A DNA stretch of 64,000 bases from NCBI RefSeq assembly GCF_040901545.1, contig NZ_JBBDYL010000031.1:62001-126000 (forward strand). The letters are read 5' to 3'. Source of the DNA: Sulfuricaulis sp040901545. Its GTDB lineage: Bacteria > Pseudomonadota > Gammaproteobacteria > Acidiferrobacterales > Sulfurifustaceae. A model generated the notes under the pieces. That model was not told where the DNA came from and searched no databases. It saw only the letters and a program-made list of their open reading frames with translations. Both the position numbers and the translations under genes were made by a program. Shown one piece after another: positions 24,751-34,172 of this stretch. Each line of letters begins with the position of its first letter. Positions within the stretch are counted from its first letter, which is position 1.

Positions 24751-26841
24751 ATGTTTGTCAAATTCCGCGAACGGATTGGATCATCACTCCGCAATAAATT
24801 ATTTGCCCTGGTATTGCTCCCCACCGTCCTCGCGATGATCACCACGCTGGGATACACCTTTTACTGGTTTAACGGCATCACACGGGACAACCTGTTCCTC
24901 AAGGCCAAGGCAGACCTGGCGCTCGCGCAGCAGTCCATTCAACAAGTCGGGAGAGAACGTTATCTTGCCGCCCTCCAACGGTTGGCGGATTCATATGAAT
25001 TCCGCGCAATGATCCGTAATAGCGATGCAGCATCCATCACTCGTGCCTTGAAACAATTGCAAAAGGAGCAGACTTTTGCTTTTTTGCACGTCACGGGCGA
25101 ACTGGGCAACTGGCTCTTCGAGGGCAATCAACAGAAAAACGCCAGTAGCAAACCGACGCCGCTTACCAGTCGCGCCGTTCGCGGCCTGACGGGCATGTCA
25201 TTGGAAGTTTTCACCGCGGAAAATCTCCGGCGCGAAGACCCGGGCCTGTTGTCCCGTGCGCGTTTGGGCATTAAAGAAAATGCCGTGCAGCAAATTTATC
25301 GAGCGCCGCAACCAGCCCGCGTACCCGTGTTCGAGGAACGTGCCTTGATATTGCGCATGGTTTATCCCGTAACCGATAAGCAGGGAAACCTCATGGCGGT
25401 ATTGGACGGCGGGGTGATGATCAATAACGACACCGAGGTGGTAAATGCCGTGCGTGACCGGATTTACGGCCCCGGTACGCTGCCGACAGGCGGGCTAGGT
25501 GTCGTGGTGTTTATGCTGGATGACGTTACCGTCAGCAGCAATATCCCGAACCAGCAAGGAACTGATTCGGTCGGAGGGCGTGCCGCCCAGGAAATTAGGC
25601 AAAAAGTTCTGGAAAACGGTGAAATGCTGGTGAACCGGAGTTTTCATGGAGGTCAATGGTATATCTCCGGTTATGCGCCGCTCTTCGACGTGCATGATCG
25701 GGGTGTTGGAGTGCTGCATGCGGGCTTTCTCGAAGCGCCGTATCGGCGCGCTTATTATTGGGCGGCACTGTTGCACTTGCTGATATTACTGGCCCTGTTC
25801 AGCGCGTCGGCATGGGTTGCTTATCGCGGCGCCAAGAGAATTCTCAAACCGGTCGGGCAAATGATGGCGGTAGTACGGGCCACGCAAGCGGGGCTTGAAC
25901 GGCGTATCGGTGAGATTGATTCGAGAGACGAGCTCCGGGAACTCGCGCGCCAATTCGACTCTATGCTGGATTTGTTGCAGCAACGAAACCGCGAAATTCA
26001 GCGGGCCGCGGCTGAGCTCGAAACCAAGGTCGAGGAACGCACACATGAACTGGAAATGAAGAACACCGATCTCGAGGCGACAGTGGATCTGTTGCACAAG
26101 ACTCGGCAACAACTGGTGATGGCGGAAAAACTTGCGGCCGTTGGAGAGTTGGCAGCCGGCGTGGCACACGATATCCACAATCCCACGGCGGTTATTCTGG
26201 GAAATCTGGACATCCTGGCCACTGAACTCGGCTCGGCCATCGACCCGGTCAGGACCGAAATTGATTTGATCATGCAGCAGGTGGAAAGAATACGCCATAT
26301 TGTCAACCGGTTACTGCAATTCTCGCGGCCATCTCGGGAAACCGGCGAGGTGGTGGAAGTCGAGATTAACCAGCTGATAAAAAATACCGTGCCCCTGGTG
26401 CGACATATGGTGGAGGAAAGGTCCATCACATTCCGCCAGCGCCTTGCCGCAACCCGGCTGATTCGGATCAATCCTTATGATCTCGAGGCGGTTTTGATCA
26501 ATCTGACGATTAACGCGTATCATGCCGTGTCGCCGGGCGGAATCGTTGAGATCAGCACGGCAGACTGGGATCACCGGGGCGTGGTCATCAGTGTACGGGA
26601 TGACGGTATTGGTATTCCGCCGGAAATGCTGCATCGTATCTTTGACCAGTTTTTTACCACCGACCCGCAACGGCGAACGGGTCTTGGTCTGTCGATCAGT
26701 TATGGTCTCATACACCGTTACGGCGGCGACATAACGGTGGAATCGGAGCCGGGCAAGGGCAGCGTATTCCATGTCTGGCTCCCTCAAGAACCGGTATTCG
26801 CGCCACAGCTTGAGGTGATAGATTATTCGCTGCAAGCTTGA
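24751..26841 (+). CDS. membrane sensor histidine kinase
   Basis: A 696-residue kinase. A first membrane helix lies near residues 18-40, followed by a large periplasmic sensor region (about 45-330) of probable double-Cache type. A second helix is at about 335-355, then a HAMP domain and a coiled coil with EERTHELEMKN. HisKA has the phosphorylated His in GVAHDIHNPTA, and the ATPase domain has N-box INLTINAYHAV, DDGIGIPPE and TGLGLSISYGLI. It should phosphorylate the upstream sigma-54 regulator. Its signal is unknown; Cache domains often sense organic or amino acids. Confidence 0.9.
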   Translation: MFVKFRERIGSSLRNKLFALVLLPTVLAMITTLGYTFYWFNGITRDNLFLKAKADLALAQQSIQQVGRERYLAALQRLADSYEFRAMIRNSDAASITRALKQLQKEQTFAFLHVTGELGNWLFEGNQQKNASSKPTPLTSRAVRGLTGMSLEVFTAENLRREDPGLLSRARLGIKENAVQQIYRAPQPARVPVFEERALILRMVYPVTDKQGNLMAVLDGGVMINNDTEVVNAVRDRIYGPGTLPTGGLGVVVFMLDDVTVSSNIPNQQGTDSVGGRAAQEIRQKVLENGEMLVNRSFHGGQWYISGYAPLFDVHDRGVGVLHAGFLEAPYRRAYYWAALLHLLILLALFSASAWVAYRGAKRILKPVGQMMAVVRATQAGLERRIGEIDSRDELRELARQFDSMLDLLQQRNREIQRAAAELETKVEERTHELEMKNTDLEATVDLLHKTRQQLVMAEKLAAVGELAAGVAHDIHNPTAVILGNLDILATELGSAIDPVRTEIDLIMQQVERIRHIVNRLLQFSRPSRETGEVVEVEINQLIKNTVPLVRHMVEERSITFRQRLAATRLIRINPYDLEAVLINLTINAYHAVSPGGIVEISTADWDHRGVVISVRDDGIGIPPEMLHRIFDQFFTTDPQRRTGLGLSISYGLIHRYGGDITVESEPGKGSVFHVWLPQEPVFAPQLEVIDYSLQA

Positions 26842-26886
26842 ACCGGCGCCGGGCTTATGAACGGTCGTGCGTTATGGAGAAAAAGT

Positions 26887-27108
26887 ATGACTAAATCATC
26901 CATTGATGAAGAGAAACTTAACATGGCAATTCGCAAATTTCTGAAAAAAGTCGGTATCACCTCGCAGCGCGAAATTGAGCGCGCCGTGCGTGAGAGTCAT
27001 CACGCGGGTAAAGTAAAAGCGGGCGATAATCTCAAGGCGCAAATGACGCTTGAAATAAAAGGAATTGGCTTGCGCCATACCGTGGAGGATGACATAACTC
27101 TGGGATAA
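26887..27108 (+). CDS. DUF6494 family small protein
   Basis: A 73-residue soluble protein starting at ATG 26887 with GGAGAAAA just upstream; an earlier in-frame ATG at 26857 is less well placed. The pattern MAIRKFLKKVGITSQREIE followed by AVRE and a beta-rich C-terminus with HTVEDDI matches what I recall of DUF6494. No function is known. It follows the kinase by 45 bases and may be co-transcribed with it. Confidence 0.72.
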   Translation: MTKSSIDEEKLNMAIRKFLKKVGITSQREIERAVRESHHAGKVKAGDNLKAQMTLEIKGIGLRHTVEDDITLG

Positions 27109-27198
27109 ATCTTTAAGGCCGTCCCGAGGCCGGTTCAGCAACGACGGAAAAATTCACGGGCGGCACTAATGGGAAGTTACTGCGCCGCGGGCACAATA

Positions 27199-27216
27199 TG
27201 GACAATATCCCGTCCA
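27199..27216 (+). promoter_or_regulatory. small inverted repeat upstream of gltI
   Basis: TGGAC at 27199-27203 and GTCCA at 27212-27216 form an inverted repeat with an 8-base spacer about 90 bases before the gltI start. It could be an enhancer or operator for the neighbouring response regulator. I did not find a sigma-54 promoter with correct GG-N10-GC spacing beside it. Confidence 0.3.
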
Positions 27217-27305
27217 ATGGGTAGTCTAGATTGCACGGATTTTAGCTGTGTCGTTCTATTTTAAGGGTCGGCACCTCACAATAACATCAGGCGGTAGGAG
27301 GTATC

Positions 27306-28205
27306 ATGAAACGTTCGGCAAGTTTGCTGCTTTGGGTAGTGTCATTCGGTTTGCTGGTCGCTCCCGCGATGGCGGAGCAATTGACCGGTACGCTAAAAAA
27401 AATCAAGGACACAGGCTCGATCACCATCGGACACCGGGAATCCTCGATCCCTTTTTCATACCTCGACGATAAGCAGCAGCCGGTGGGCTATGCGATGGAC
27501 CTATGCATGAAGATTGTTGACGCGGTCAAAACCGAGCTCAAGATGCCGAATCTGAAAGTCAATCTCCAGCCGGTTACCTCGGCCAACCGGATTCCGCTGA
27601 TGCAGAACGGCACCATCGATCTCGAATGCGGTTCGACCACCAATTCCGTTTCCCGGCAACAGCAGGTGGCTTTTGGCCCGACGTATTTCGTGATCAACGT
27701 CACCGCGGCGGTCAAGAAGAATTCAGGCATCAGGAGCCTGGCTAACCTGAACGGCAAAACGATTTCAACCACATCGGGCACCACCTCGGTTCCATTGCTC
27801 AAGAAATATGAAAAAACCGCCAATGTGAGCGTAAAGGAGATTTACGGCAAGGATCACGCCGAATCGTTTCTCCTTCTGGCGCAGGATCGCTCCGCGGCGT
27901 TCATTATGGACGATATCCTGCTCGCCGGGCAGATTGCCAATTCAAGCAACCCGGGTGATTTCACGATACTCAAGGAATCGCTGCGGCAGGAACCTTACAG
28001 CATGATGCTGCGCAGGGACGATCCGCCATTCAAGGCCTTGGTTGATAAAGCCGTCGGGGGCGTCATGAAATCCGGTGAAATCGACAAGATCTACGCCAAG
28101 TGGTTTAACAATCCGATCCCGCCGAAGGGGATCAACATGAATTTCCCGCAGACGCCCCAGATCAAGGAAGCATTTAAGAACCCGAACGACAAAGGCGTTG
28201 AATAA
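27306..28205 (+). CDS. gltI: glutamate/aspartate-type ABC transporter substrate-binding protein
   Basis: A 299-residue periplasmic binding protein with an N-terminal signal peptide ending near AMA at residue 23. The ligand-binding start ITIGHRESSIPFSYLDD and the CGSTTNSVSRQQQVAFGPTYF region are typical of GltI/AatJ proteins. GGAGGT lies just before the ATG. A strong terminator follows the gene, consistent with excess binding protein over permease. Substrate is probably glutamate, aspartate or a related dicarboxylic amino acid. Confidence 0.88.
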   Translation: MKRSASLLLWVVSFGLLVAPAMAEQLTGTLKKIKDTGSITIGHRESSIPFSYLDDKQQPVGYAMDLCMKIVDAVKTELKMPNLKVNLQPVTSANRIPLMQNGTIDLECGSTTNSVSRQQQVAFGPTYFVINVTAAVKKNSGIRSLANLNGKTISTTSGTTSVPLLKKYEKTANVSVKEIYGKDHAESFLLLAQDRSAAFIMDDILLAGQIANSSNPGDFTILKESLRQEPYSMMLRRDDPPFKALVDKAVGGVMKSGEIDKIYAKWFNNPIPPKGINMNFPQTPQIKEAFKNPNDKGVE

Positions 28206-28238
28206 TCGGGACCGTCCTCAGCCCGCTGAAATAATCAT

Positions 28239-28276
28239 GGGCCGGAGCGCGAGAAACCGCTGCCGGCCCTTTTTTT
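28239..28276 (+). terminator. intrinsic terminator between gltI and gltJ
   Basis: GGGCCGG at 28239-28245 pairs with CCGGCCC at 28263-28269, followed by seven T residues. It lies between the binding-protein gene and the permease genes, so partial read-through would give more GltI than membrane components. Confidence 0.8.
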
Positions 28277-28363
28277 GGTAAATTGTCTAGCCGCTGATAT
28301 ATGCCGTAAAACGAAAAATGTTGCGCCGCTTCCCGTGGCGCCAGCTTGAGGGCATGGTGTTCG

Positions 28364-29104
28364 ATGAATTATCACTGGAACTGGGGCGTCTTCTTTCAGG
28401 AAGTTCCTGGCGGCGGTGAGTATTACTGGGAGCTGATCGTAGCGGGAATCGGCTGGACGCTGGCCGTGTCGGCCTGCGCCTGGGTTATCGCCCTGGCGCT
28501 CGGTTCTGTGATCGGCACTATTCGCACGACAACCAATCCCTGGTTGGTGCTCCTGGCCAAGACATGGGTTGAGGTCTTTCGCAACATACCCTTGCTGGTG
28601 CAGATGTTTCTCTGGTATTTCGTGGCGCCGGAACTTATTCCGCCGCTCAAGCGCTGGGTGATTCAAGTCGATCCGGGAACCGCTCAATTTCTGGCGGCGA
28701 TCGTGTGCCTGGGGCTGTTCACGTCGGCCCGGATTGCCGAACAGGTTCGCGCCGGCATTCAGTCGTTGTCGACCGGTCAGCGTTATGCCGGCATGGCGCT
28801 CGGGCTTACGCCAACGCAGGTTTATCGGCATGTATTGCTGCCGATGGCGTTTCGCATCGTCATTCCGCCGCTGACCAGCGAGAGCATGAACCTGATCAAG
28901 AATTCCTCGATTGCCTTGACCATCGGCCTTGCGGAGTTGACGTTCCGTGCGCGCGAGATGGGTGAATACACGTTTAATTTCTTTGAGGCGTTCACGGCCG
29001 CGACCTTGATCTATATCGTCATTGCGATGACCGCCAACCGGGTCATGGCGACTATCGAACGAAAAACCGCCGTCCCCGGCTTTATCGCCGGTGGATCGAG
29101 GTAA
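28364..29104 (+). CDS. gltJ: glutamate/aspartate-type ABC transporter permease GltJ
   Basis: A 246-residue inner-membrane permease beginning MNYHWNWGVFF at ATG 28364; an in-frame TTG at 28346 is less likely. It has five or so membrane helices and the cytoplasmic EAA-type loop around EQVRAGIQSLSTGQRYAGMALGL, which contacts the ATPase. It pairs with the next gene to form the transmembrane heterodimer. Confidence 0.88.
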   Translation: MNYHWNWGVFFQEVPGGGEYYWELIVAGIGWTLAVSACAWVIALALGSVIGTIRTTTNPWLVLLAKTWVEVFRNIPLLVQMFLWYFVAPELIPPLKRWVIQVDPGTAQFLAAIVCLGLFTSARIAEQVRAGIQSLSTGQRYAGMALGLTPTQVYRHVLLPMAFRIVIPPLTSESMNLIKNSSIALTIGLAELTFRAREMGEYTFNFFEAFTAATLIYIVIAMTANRVMATIERKTAVPGFIAGGSR

Positions 29105-29111
29105 ACCGCCC

Positions 29112-29795
29112 ATGACGCTCGATTTCGACGTCATTCAGCGCTCACTGCCCTATCTCTGGAAAGGGTTCCAGTACACCGTCCAGTTGACTGGCACGGCGGC
29201 ACTCGGCGGACTCTTCTTCGGCACGTTGTTGGCGCTTGCCCGGCTTTCCGCGGTCAAATTTCTGGCTTATGTTGCCGCCGGCTACGTGAACCTGATGCGC
29301 TCCATTCCGCTCATCCTGGTTATCTTCTGGTTTTTCTTTCTGGTTCCTCTGGTAGTGCAGGGCATTTCCGGTGCCGAGCGTCCGCCGCAGATGGGCGCCG
29401 AACGGACGGCGATTATTACCTTCATTATGTTCGAAGCAGCCTACTTTTGCGAGATCATGCGTGCCGGTATTCAGTCGATTCCAAAAGGCCAGGTGTACGC
29501 GGCCTACGCGCTCGGACTGACCTACGCCCAGACCATGCGCCTGGTGATTCTGCCGCAGGCGTTTCGCAACATGATCCCGGTATTGCTTACCCAGCTTATT
29601 ATTCTCTTCCAGGACACCTCGCTGGTTTACGTCATTTCGGCGACGGACTTCGTGGGCGCGGCCGCCAAGGTCGCCCAGCGCGACGGTCGTCTGGTGGAAA
29701 TGTATCTGTTCGTCGCTCTTGTCTACTCAGTGATTTGTTTCACCGTGTCCCAAATGGTGAAGCGGTTGCAGAGCCGGATCGCCATCGTTCACTGA
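29112..29795 (+). CDS. gltK: glutamate/aspartate-type ABC transporter permease GltK
   Basis: A 227-residue permease from ATG 29112, seven bases after the gltJ stop; a GTG at 29091 would overlap gltJ and is disfavoured. Membrane helices are evident at about 20-45, 55-78 and 85-110. The EAA loop reads IMRAGIQSIPKGQVYAAYAL. The final helix region ends with a basic KRLQSRIAIVH tail. It is the partner of GltJ in the importer. Confidence 0.88.
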   Translation: MTLDFDVIQRSLPYLWKGFQYTVQLTGTAALGGLFFGTLLALARLSAVKFLAYVAAGYVNLMRSIPLILVIFWFFFLVPLVVQGISGAERPPQMGAERTAIITFIMFEAAYFCEIMRAGIQSIPKGQVYAAYALGLTYAQTMRLVILPQAFRNMIPVLLTQLIILFQDTSLVYVISATDFVGAAAKVAQRDGRLVEMYLFVALVYSVICFTVSQMVKRLQSRIAIVH

Positions 29796-29805
29796 GGATC
29801 GTATC

Positions 29806-30546
29806 ATGCCGGAACCGATGATTGTCGCAAAGCATGTAAGCAAGTGGTACGGCAAGTTCCAGGTATTGAACGACTGTTCGACCGAAATTCACAAGGGCGA
29901 GGTGGTCGTCGTGTGCGGTCCTTCCGGGTCCGGCAAGAGCACGCTGATCAAGTGTGTCAACGGGCTCGAGCCGTTCCAGCAGGGCGAAATTTCTGTTGAC
30001 GGGATCTCGGTGGGCGCTCCCACAACCAAGCTTTCGAAACTCCGGTCGCGGGTGGGCATGGTGTTTCAGCACTTTGAACTGTTCCCTCACATGACCATCA
30101 TCGATAATCTCTGTCTGGCGCAGACCAAGGTGCGCGGTCGTACCCGGGAGGAGGCGGAGGAGCGAGGTCAAAAACTCCTGAAGCGGGTGGGATTGACCGA
30201 ACAGGCGCACAAATACCCCGGCCAGCTTTCCGGCGGCCAGCAACAGCGCGTCGCGATTGCCCGGGCCTTGGCCATGGATCCGATCTGCATGTTGTTCGAC
30301 GAGCCGACCTCCGCTCTGGATCCGGAAATGATTAATGAAGTGCTGGATGTGATGGTGGAACTGGCCAAGGAAGGCATGACCATGATGGTGGTCACCCACG
30401 AAATGGGTTTCGCCAAGAAGGTCGCTCACCGGGTTGTTTTCATGGATGAAGGCCGGATCGTCGAGGATGCCGGAAGGGAAGAATTTTTCGGAACGCCGCG
30501 CAGCGAGCGGGCAAGGGAATTTCTGTCGAAAATCCTGCATGATTAG
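29806..30546 (+). CDS. gltL: polar amino-acid ABC transporter ATP-binding protein GltL
   Basis: A 246-residue ABC ATPase with Walker A GPSGSGKST, signature LSGGQQQRVAIARAL, Walker B MLFDEPTSALDPE and H-loop VVTHEMGFA. This is the pattern of the GlnQ/GltL subfamily for polar amino acids. It lies ten bases after gltK and ends the operon. Confidence 0.92.
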   Translation: MPEPMIVAKHVSKWYGKFQVLNDCSTEIHKGEVVVVCGPSGSGKSTLIKCVNGLEPFQQGEISVDGISVGAPTTKLSKLRSRVGMVFQHFELFPHMTIIDNLCLAQTKVRGRTREEAEERGQKLLKRVGLTEQAHKYPGQLSGGQQQRVAIARALAMDPICMLFDEPTSALDPEMINEVLDVMVELAKEGMTMMVVTHEMGFAKKVAHRVVFMDEGRIVEDAGREEFFGTPRSERAREFLSKILHD

Positions 30547-30636
30547 GGCACGATTCGCCCGAAAGAATAGATGAGGTTTGTCGCGCTCAGCGTTTACCCG
30601 CAGTTCTATTTTTTCTAAATTCTGGGGAAATTTATC

Positions 30637-31089
30637 ATGGCGGAATTGTTTTTGGACGACTTCAAGGCAGGAGATACTTTCCTGTCTGACGGCGTAACGA
30701 TCACGGAAAGCGAAATCATCGACTTCGCCCTGAAATACGATCCGCAACATTTTCATCTGGACGTTAATGCGGCGGCAGATTCCATTTACGGAGGATTGAT
30801 TGCGAGCGGATTCCAGACATTGGCCGTCTGTTTCCGCCTGTTCATCCAGAAAGGAATTTTGGCGAAATCGAGCCTGGGATCGCCGGGAATCGACGATCTG
30901 AAATGGCGCGCGCCCGTGCGACCCGGCGATACCCTGAAAACCAGAACCGAAGTGCTGGAAATCAAGCCATCCTCGTCGAAACCAGACCGGGGAATTCTGC
31001 GGCTGCGTTACTCCGCCATGAACCAGCACGGTGATGAGGTGTTGTCATTTGTGTTAAACCACTTGCTGAAAAAGAATGAAAAGCGGTGA
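30637..31089 (+). CDS. MaoC-family (R)-hydratase
   Basis: A 150-residue single hot-dog domain. The catalytic Asp/His dyad lies in YDPQHFHLD near residue 46, followed by GLIASGFQTLA, the hydratase-2 motif. Such proteins hydrate 2-enoyl-CoA to (R)-3-hydroxyacyl-CoA or act on mesaconyl-type CoA esters. The ATG is preceded by a weak GGGG site. The downstream hydrolase gene may be co-transcribed. The true substrate is not predictable. Confidence 0.87.
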   Translation: MAELFLDDFKAGDTFLSDGVTITESEIIDFALKYDPQHFHLDVNAAADSIYGGLIASGFQTLAVCFRLFIQKGILAKSSLGSPGIDDLKWRAPVRPGDTLKTRTEVLEIKPSSSKPDRGILRLRYSAMNQHGDEVLSFVLNHLLKKNEKR

Positions 31090-31161
31090 CTTGAATCGCT
31101 GCACACTCCTCGCCATGAGCCGGATCGCCGGCATCTGACTTGAATCCTGGAGGACTACCTC

Positions 31162-32190
31162 ATGAGCAAGATTCGCGCACTGATCCATTTTCCCGGCGCC
31201 CTGGGAGACCGGCTCGCGGCCCGTCTTGATCTGCCCGTAACGCCGCCCGCGGCGTTCGCCCTGTTTGCCCATTGTTTCACTTGTTCCAAGGACAGCCTCG
31301 CCGCGTCCCGCATCAGCGCCGCGCTGACCGATAACGGCCTGGGTGTTTTACGGTTTGATTTTACCGGTCTGGGCGCGAGCGAAGGAGATTTTGCCAACAC
31401 GAATTTTTCCTCCAATGTCGCCGATCTCGTCGCGGCGGCTTCGTGGCTGCGTGAGCACCATCAGGCTCCCCGTATTCTGGTCGGTCACAGTCTGGGGGGA
31501 GCGGCCGTCCTGGCTGCGGCGGAACAAATTCCTGAATCGGCGGCAGTGTCCACGATCGGCGCGCCGTACGATCCGGCGCATGTGCGCCGTTTGCTGGAGG
31601 GAGTGACACCGGAAATCGAGGCGGCGGGGGCGGCCGATGTCACGATTGCCGGAAGAAAATTCCGCATCAAACAGCAGTTTCTGGACGATATTTCCAGTCA
31701 GAACAGCAACCGGTACCTTGCCCATCTGCGCAAGGCGTTATTGATATTTCACTCTCCCCGCGATACCACGGTCAGTATCGAGAATGCGGGGATGATCTTT
31801 GCGGCCGCGAAGCATCCGAAAAGTTTTATATCGCTCGACGACGCCGACCATCTCCTGACGCGAAAGGAAGACGCGCTTTATGTCGCTTCCGTTCTGGCCT
31901 CGTGGGCCAGCCGTTATGTCAAACCGGCTCCGCCGCCCGGCTGTTCCTGCGGAAGCAGGCGTGGTGACCGTCAGCGAAACGCTGGAGAACAAATTCACGC
32001 AATCGATCGCCGTCGGCGGTCATCATCTGCGCGCCGACGAGCCGGAAAGCTTTGGCGGCACCGATACCGGTCCCTCGCCCTACGATTTGCTGCTGGCGAG
32101 TCTCGGCGCCTGCACGTCCATGACGCTGCGTCTGTATGCCGATCGGAAAAATTGGCCGTTGGAGCATGTCACAGTGCGTCTCAAGCATGA
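31162..32190 (+). CDS. alpha/beta hydrolase, N-terminal part of a hydrolase-OsmC fusion (frameshifted)
   Basis: The first about 255 residues are a coherent alpha/beta hydrolase with the nucleophile elbow GHSLGGAAVL near residue 111 and a late DDADHLLTRKEDA segment supplying the catalytic His. In the common bifunctional form an OsmC domain follows directly. Here the hydrolase frame continues past about 31930 into an Arg/Ser-rich tail without similarity, while the OsmC domain continues in the +1 frame. A single-base indel near 31930-31960 is the simplest reading. TGGAGGA lies before the ATG. Either sequence error, a real frameshift mutation or programmed frameshifting could explain it. Confidence 0.72.
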   Translation: MSKIRALIHFPGALGDRLAARLDLPVTPPAAFALFAHCFTCSKDSLAASRISAALTDNGLGVLRFDFTGLGASEGDFANTNFSSNVADLVAAASWLREHHQAPRILVGHSLGGAAVLAAAEQIPESAAVSTIGAPYDPAHVRRLLEGVTPEIEAAGAADVTIAGRKFRIKQQFLDDISSQNSNRYLAHLRKALLIFHSPRDTTVSIENAGMIFAAAKHPKSFISLDDADHLLTRKEDALYVASVLASWASRYVKPAPPPGCSCGSRRGDRQRNAGEQIHAIDRRRRSSSARRRAGKLWRHRYRSLALRFAAGESRRLHVHDAASVCRSEKLAVGACHSASQA

Positions 32191-32383
32191 AAAGATCCAT
32201 GCCCGGGACTGCGCCGAATGCGAAACGAAGGAGGGAAAGATCGACAGGATCGATCGGGAGATTGAGTTGCAGGGCGCTCTCGATGCTTCCCAGCGCGCGC
32301 GATTGCTCGACATTGCCAACAAATGCCCGGTGCACCGGACACTGTATTCCGAAGTGATTGTTCCGACACGGCTCATCGACTGA
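31916..32383 (+). CDS. OsmC-family peroxiredoxin-like domain, C-terminal part of the frameshifted fusion
   Basis: About 155 residues of OsmC/YhfA type in a different frame from the hydrolase. It contains GTDTGPSPYDLLLASLGACTSMT (only the core Cys in GACTS is essential) and the second conserved Cys in NKCPVHRTL; the pair reduces organic hydroperoxides in OsmC proteins. An extra CAEC pair is present in the middle. A local ATG at 31916 could start it separately, though it is normally fused. Read with the preceding entry it completes a bifunctional hydrolase/OsmC protein. Confidence 0.7.
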   Translation: MSNRLRRPAVPAEAGVVTVSETLENKFTQSIAVGGHHLRADEPESFGGTDTGPSPYDLLLASLGACTSMTLRLYADRKNWPLEHVTVRLKHEKIHARDCAECETKEGKIDRIDREIELQGALDASQRARLLDIANKCPVHRTLYSEVIVPTRLID

Positions 32384-32413
32384 CCCCAGTCATAGCCCGT
32401 CGCCGGGGAGTTT

Positions 32414-33637
32414 TTAGGTAACGACTTTTTCCCTGACCCGGGTATTGGCGCGGATGAAATCCGCCAGGCGCGCCACACCTTGCTCAATGGCTTGCCGGGA
32501 AGCCGCGTAACTGAAACGAATGTGCTGACCTTCATTCAGCACGCGCGCACCGAAATGAATATCGGCAAGCACCGCGACACCGGCATCGTTCAGTAGCCGC
32601 GAGCGAAATTCCTCCGAGTCCTTGGCGCCGATCAGCGCGCACGCTGTGGTCACATTCGGCCACACGTAAAACGCGCCGCCCGGGTTCTGGCAGTTGACTC
32701 CCGGCACCTGGTTGAGCAGATTGACGATCAAATTGCGGCGTTCCATAAAACGATCGCGCATCTGTCCGGCCGCGTCCTGCGGGCCGTTGATGGCTTCGAC
32801 CGCGGCCCACTGGCTGATGTGCGAGGCGCAGGACTCGGTATTGGTTACCCAGCGGGCGAAGGTGGGCGCCAGCGTCTTGTTTACCGCATAGCCCAGACGC
32901 CATCCGGTCATGGCCCAGGTTTTTGACGCGCCGTCACAAATGATGGTGCGCTCAAGCAGGCTGGGAAATTGCGCGATCGAGACAAAATCGCCCTCGTACA
33001 CCAGGCGGGAATAAACCTCGTCGGCGAAAATCCATACCTGCGGATGTTGGCGCAGAATATTCGCGATGGCCTCCATCGCCGGGCGCGGGATGATTCCGCC
33101 GGTTGGATTGTGCGGTGAATTCAGAATCAGCAGCCTGGTTTTCGGCGTGATTCTGGATTCCAGCTCGCGCGGTTCGAAATTAAATCCGCGCGCCTCGTGC
33201 AGCGGGATCGGTACCGGTACCGCGCCCAGGGCGCGAATCTGCGATTCGTATATCGGAAATCCGGGATTCGGGTAGATGACCTCATCGCCCGCGCCGTGAT
33301 CTGTAACCGAAAGAATGGTATAGGCGATAAACGGTTTGGCTCCCGCGCCCACCACCACATCGTCCGGACTGACCGGAACGCCGCGCCGTTGCCCAATGTC
33401 CCGGGCCACCGCTTCGCGCAGCTCGAGAATGCCGGCAGAGGGCGTGTAACCGTGCTTGTTGTCATGAATCGCCTTGATCGCCGCTTGCTGAATATTGACC
33501 GGAGTGGGAAAGTCGGGTTGGCCGATGCAGAACGAGATGATGTCCTGGCCTTGTCGTTGCAGATCGCTGACTTCCGCCAGTACCACGAAGGCATTTTCGG
33601 TACCGAGCTCACTGGTACGGCGGCTAAGGACGGGCAT
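32414..33637 (-). CDS. PLP-dependent class I aminotransferase
   Basis: A 407-residue fold-type I aminotransferase. Key segments are ISFCIGQPDFPTP near residue 35, LNSPHNPTGG for the cofactor-contacting Asn, FADEVYSRLVY, and DGASKTWAMTGWRLGY with the Schiff-base Lys in SKTW. The C-terminal Arg for the substrate carboxylate lies in IRFSYA. It resembles aspartate/tyrosine-type (AspB-like) aminotransferases. It is convergent with the OsmC gene and divergent from livK. The amino-acid preference is not assignable. Confidence 0.9.
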   Translation of the reverse strand: MPVLSRRTSELGTENAFVVLAEVSDLQRQGQDIISFCIGQPDFPTPVNIQQAAIKAIHDNKHGYTPSAGILELREAVARDIGQRRGVPVSPDDVVVGAGAKPFIAYTILSVTDHGAGDEVIYPNPGFPIYESQIRALGAVPVPIPLHEARGFNFEPRELESRITPKTRLLILNSPHNPTGGIIPRPAMEAIANILRQHPQVWIFADEVYSRLVYEGDFVSIAQFPSLLERTIICDGASKTWAMTGWRLGYAVNKTLAPTFARWVTNTESCASHISQWAAVEAINGPQDAAGQMRDRFMERRNLIVNLLNQVPGVNCQNPGGAFYVWPNVTTACALIGAKDSEEFRSRLLNDAGVAVLADIHFGARVLNEGQHIRFSYAASRQAIEQGVARLADFIRANTRVREKVVT

Positions 33638-34172
33638 CTGGTGATTTCCTCCGGGGAAAACCGGGATTCGTCCGGACGTGATATATCATGCGCCCGGTTT
33701 AGGGGTCAATTTTAAGAATGATTTTAAAGCAATACGAACAAACCGTCGATTCAGTCAGGAATAATTTTCCGTATCATGATAACTGATTAATAATGGAAAT
33801 TGTGTTTGAATTGAAAAGATTAATAGACTTAATCGATTGTTTTTCACAAATAATCGCAAGGTAACCGCTTTCTCACATTAAATACTCCATCCATATATAC
33901 AGCTCCGGAGACAGTTTACGGGATATGTTTCGCTACAGTTGGCGATACATGCTTCGTCAGGTATGCTGATGCCATGGTGCTGGCGCATGTTTGCAAATAT
34001 ACCGGTGACACATAATTTCCTTGATGTTGTAGGGCAAGATTTGAATCCGGGGTGGCTCGCCAGAGCGGATAATGTACGTTAGACTGACTTGGTTTTTACA
34101 ACAGCGGATAGGGTCGAGCCGGAATTCGGATCGGAACCCATTACACCAACTTAAACGAAACAGGAGGGGCAA
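33638..34172. other. 535-base divergent intergenic region
   Basis: Separates the aminotransferase (minus) from livK (plus). The part from 33715 to 33900 is very A+T-rich and should contain promoters. I see no credible gene; the long minus-strand open frame that enters it from livK is a shadow. Confidence 0.35.

Noticed and set aside
27199..27240. Sigma-54 promoter upstream of gltI
   Set aside because: TGGG and TTGCAC elements near 27218-27235 are one base off the strict GG-N10-GC spacing, so I do not call it.
29740..31029. 429-codon minus-strand open frame across gltL and maoC
   Set aside because: Antisense shadow of two recognised genes.
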